In this document: positions 18,866 to 20,055 of the stretch, piece by piece
Layout of the letters: the number at the start of each line of letters is the position of its first letter
Position numbering within the stretch: the stretch's first letter is position 1
DNA from: an uncultured Collinsella sp.
GTDB taxonomy: Bacteria; Actinomycetota; Coriobacteriia; Coriobacteriales; Coriobacteriaceae
Direction of reading: 5' to 3'
Assembly: GCA_900545075.1 (NCBI GenBank)
Contig: UQXT01000033.1
Coordinates: 1-20,055 of the forward strand
DNA length: 20,055 nt
Program-made: the position numbers and the translations under genes
Notes under the pieces: model-generated
What the model was told of the DNA's origin: nothing
Seen by the model: only the letters and a program-made list of their open reading frames with translations
The model's database searches: none

Positions 18866-20055
18866 ATGGCTGTTCTTGAGTTTATTATCAATAACATCCT
18901 GACGCAGGCCGCCGTTGTTATCGGTCTCGTCGCCTGCCTGGGTCTTGTGCTTCAGAAGAAGTCGGCCAACGACGTGCTGCTCGGCACGTTTAAGACGATG
19001 CTCGGCTTCCTTGTTCTGGCTGCCGGCTCGAGCGTCATGCAGGGCTCTCTTGCCTACTTTGGCGATATGTTCAACTCCGCCTTCGGCTTCAACGGCATGA
19101 CCGCCGTCGTCGCTTCCATCGAGGGCATCAACGGTCAGGCAATGACCGACCTCGGCCTTGGCTCCGAGATCGCCATCTGCCTCGCTGGCATCTTCGTGGT
19201 GAACATCATTCTCGCTCGTTTCACCAAGTTTAAGTATGTGTTCCTGACTGGCCAGGCCCTTCTGTGGGAGTCCACGCTCTGCGTCGTGTTCGCCTTCTTC
19301 TGCGGTCTGCGCGGTATCCCCCTGATCGTCGTCAGCTCCATCGTCGGTGGCGCCTTCGCTACCCTCATGCCTGCCTTCGCTCAGCCCGTTGTCCGCAAGA
19401 TCACCGAGTCCGATGACATCGCCCTGGGTCACTTCTGCACCTTTGGCTATATGTTCACCGCCCTTATCGCAAGCATCACCAAGAAGCTCGCTGGCGGCAA
19501 GGAGTCCAAGTCCACCGAGGACCTCGAGATTCCGCAGTCCCTGTCCTTCCTCCAGGATACCTACGCTGCTGTCGGCCTGGTCATGATCGTTTTCTACCTG
19601 GTCGTCGCTGCTTTCGCTGGTCCCGCTGCTGCTGCTGACTACTGCGGCGCCACCAACTTCATGGTCTACGCTTTCCTCCAGGCCATGCAGTTCGTCGTCG
19701 GTCTGTACGTCCTGCTCGCCGGCGTCCGCCTGCTGCTCGCCGAGCTCGTCCCCGCCTTCCAGGGCATCTCGATGAAGCTCGTCCCCGATGCGCGCCCCGC
19801 TCTGGACTGCCCCGTCCTGTTCACCTATGCCCCTAACGCCGTTATCTTCGGCTTTGTGTTCACCACGCTTGGCTCGCTGATCGGCATGGCTATCACCGGC
19901 CTCATGGGCACCCTCGTCATCCCCGGCCTTTTGCCGGGCATGAAGCTGGGGCTGGCGAATATTGTGGTGATGTATGCGCTGTTTTTCATGGGAGGAAAGC
20001 AGGCATTGGTGCTGGACCTGCTCAAGGCGCTGTTCGTCTTTCTCGTCTCCGGGGG
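18866..20055 (+). CDS. PTS EIIC, ascorbate (UlaA/SgaT) type; 3' end partial and chimeric
   Basis: UlaA-type EIIC is the polytopic membrane channel of the PTS. The frame starts at ATG 18866 (AAAGGGG at 18851-18857, spacer 8) and runs off the window after 396 codons; E. coli UlaA has about 465. Up to about residue 352 it follows UlaA: TQAAVVIGLVACLGLVLQKK, AGSSVMQGSL, HFCTFGYMF, LLAELVPAFQGISMKLVPDA, YAPNAVIFGFVFTTLG, LVIPG. After that UlaA should continue with a segment like IPMFFSNATIGVFANHFGG. Instead this frame reads LLPGMKLGLANIVVMYALFF, then GGKQALVLDLLKALFVFLVSG, which is characteristic of the Gx-transporter/heptaprenyl diphosphate synthase component I family. Codon use also changes there, from C-ending to G-ending codons. 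Either a fusion or a misjoin. Confidence 0.82.
   Translation, partial: MAVLEFIINNILTQAAVVIGLVACLGLVLQKKSANDVLLGTFKTMLGFLVLAAGSSVMQGSLAYFGDMFNSAFGFNGMTAVVASIEGINGQAMTDLGLGSEIAICLAGIFVVNIILARFTKFKYVFLTGQALLWESTLCVVFAFFCGLRGIPLIVVSSIVGGAFATLMPAFAQPVVRKITESDDIALGHFCTFGYMFTALIASITKKLAGGKESKSTEDLEIPQSLSFLQDTYAAVGLVMIVFYLVVAAFAGPAAAADYCGATNFMVYAFLQAMQFVVGLYVLLAGVRLLLAELVPAFQGISMKLVPDARPALDCPVLFTYAPNAVIFGFVFTTLGSLIGMAITGLMGTLVIPGLLPGMKLGLANIVVMYALFFMGGKQALVLDLLKALFVFLVSG

Noticed and set aside
1..20055. CRISPR arrays, tRNA or rRNA genes, prophage or transposase genes
   Set aside because: No regularly spaced repeats, no cloverleaf or rRNA-like segments and no integrase or transposase frames were seen.

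Overview
The window is about 20 kb of GC-rich bacterial chromosome. It carries housekeeping genes on both strands and, at the right end, a sugar-uptake operon. The protein set, the GC-rich codon use and the Gram-positive-style signals (strong AGGAGG ribosome sites, lipobox, PTS) suggest an anaerobic gut actinobacterium of the Coriobacteriia, most likely Collinsella or a close relative. That placement is inference from general resemblance, not from a database search. There are no rRNA, tRNA or CRISPR loci and no transposase gene.

Layout. (1) 1-2154: a terminator from an upstream gene, a leftward single-pass membrane protein of unknown function, a rightward small heat-shock protein, and a leftward YycJ/WalJ-type metallo-hydrolase that shares a bidirectional terminator with it. 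(2) 2203-6616: the tilS-hpt-ftsH cluster (tRNA-Ile lysidine synthetase, hypoxanthine phosphoribosyltransferase, membrane AAA protease), ending in a clear terminator. (3) 6641-8933: a 25-bp-arm inverted repeat, a PLP aminotransferase and a YcdX-type PHP phosphoesterase. (4) 9014-10462, leftward: an RlmD-type 23S rRNA methyltransferase with an unusual Lys/Ser-rich N-terminus. (5) 10555-13279: a 184-bp near-palindromic element, then a polar amino-acid ABC transporter operon (Tat-type lipoprotein, permease, ATPase). (6) 13280-15663: a highly structured leader and an EF-G-like translation factor whose G3 and G4 GTPase motifs are degenerate. (7) 15725-16708, leftward: an exported DNA/RNA non-specific endonuclease. 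(8) 16709-20055: a 413-bp regulatory region, then a class II aldolase and a UlaA/B/C-type PTS operon running off the right edge.

How the genes fit together. The aldolase and PTS genes make one catabolic unit: the PTS would import and phosphorylate a sugar or sugar acid, and the aldolase would cleave a ketose bisphosphate derived from it. As written the unit looks damaged in two places. The EIIA is split by a frameshift, and the EIIC reading frame changes at about base 19920 from UlaA-type sequence into sequence typical of the Gx-transporter/heptaprenyl diphosphate synthase component I family. The second break is either a real fusion or, more likely given its closeness to the window end, an assembly misjoin.

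Most interesting non-coding signals: the 184-bp palindromic element at 10555-10738, the REP-like 25-bp inverted repeat at 6641-6702, the structured leader at 13341-13519, an orphan terminator/antiterminator pair at 16899-16936, and a cluster of WACGGWC repeats before the aldolase operon.
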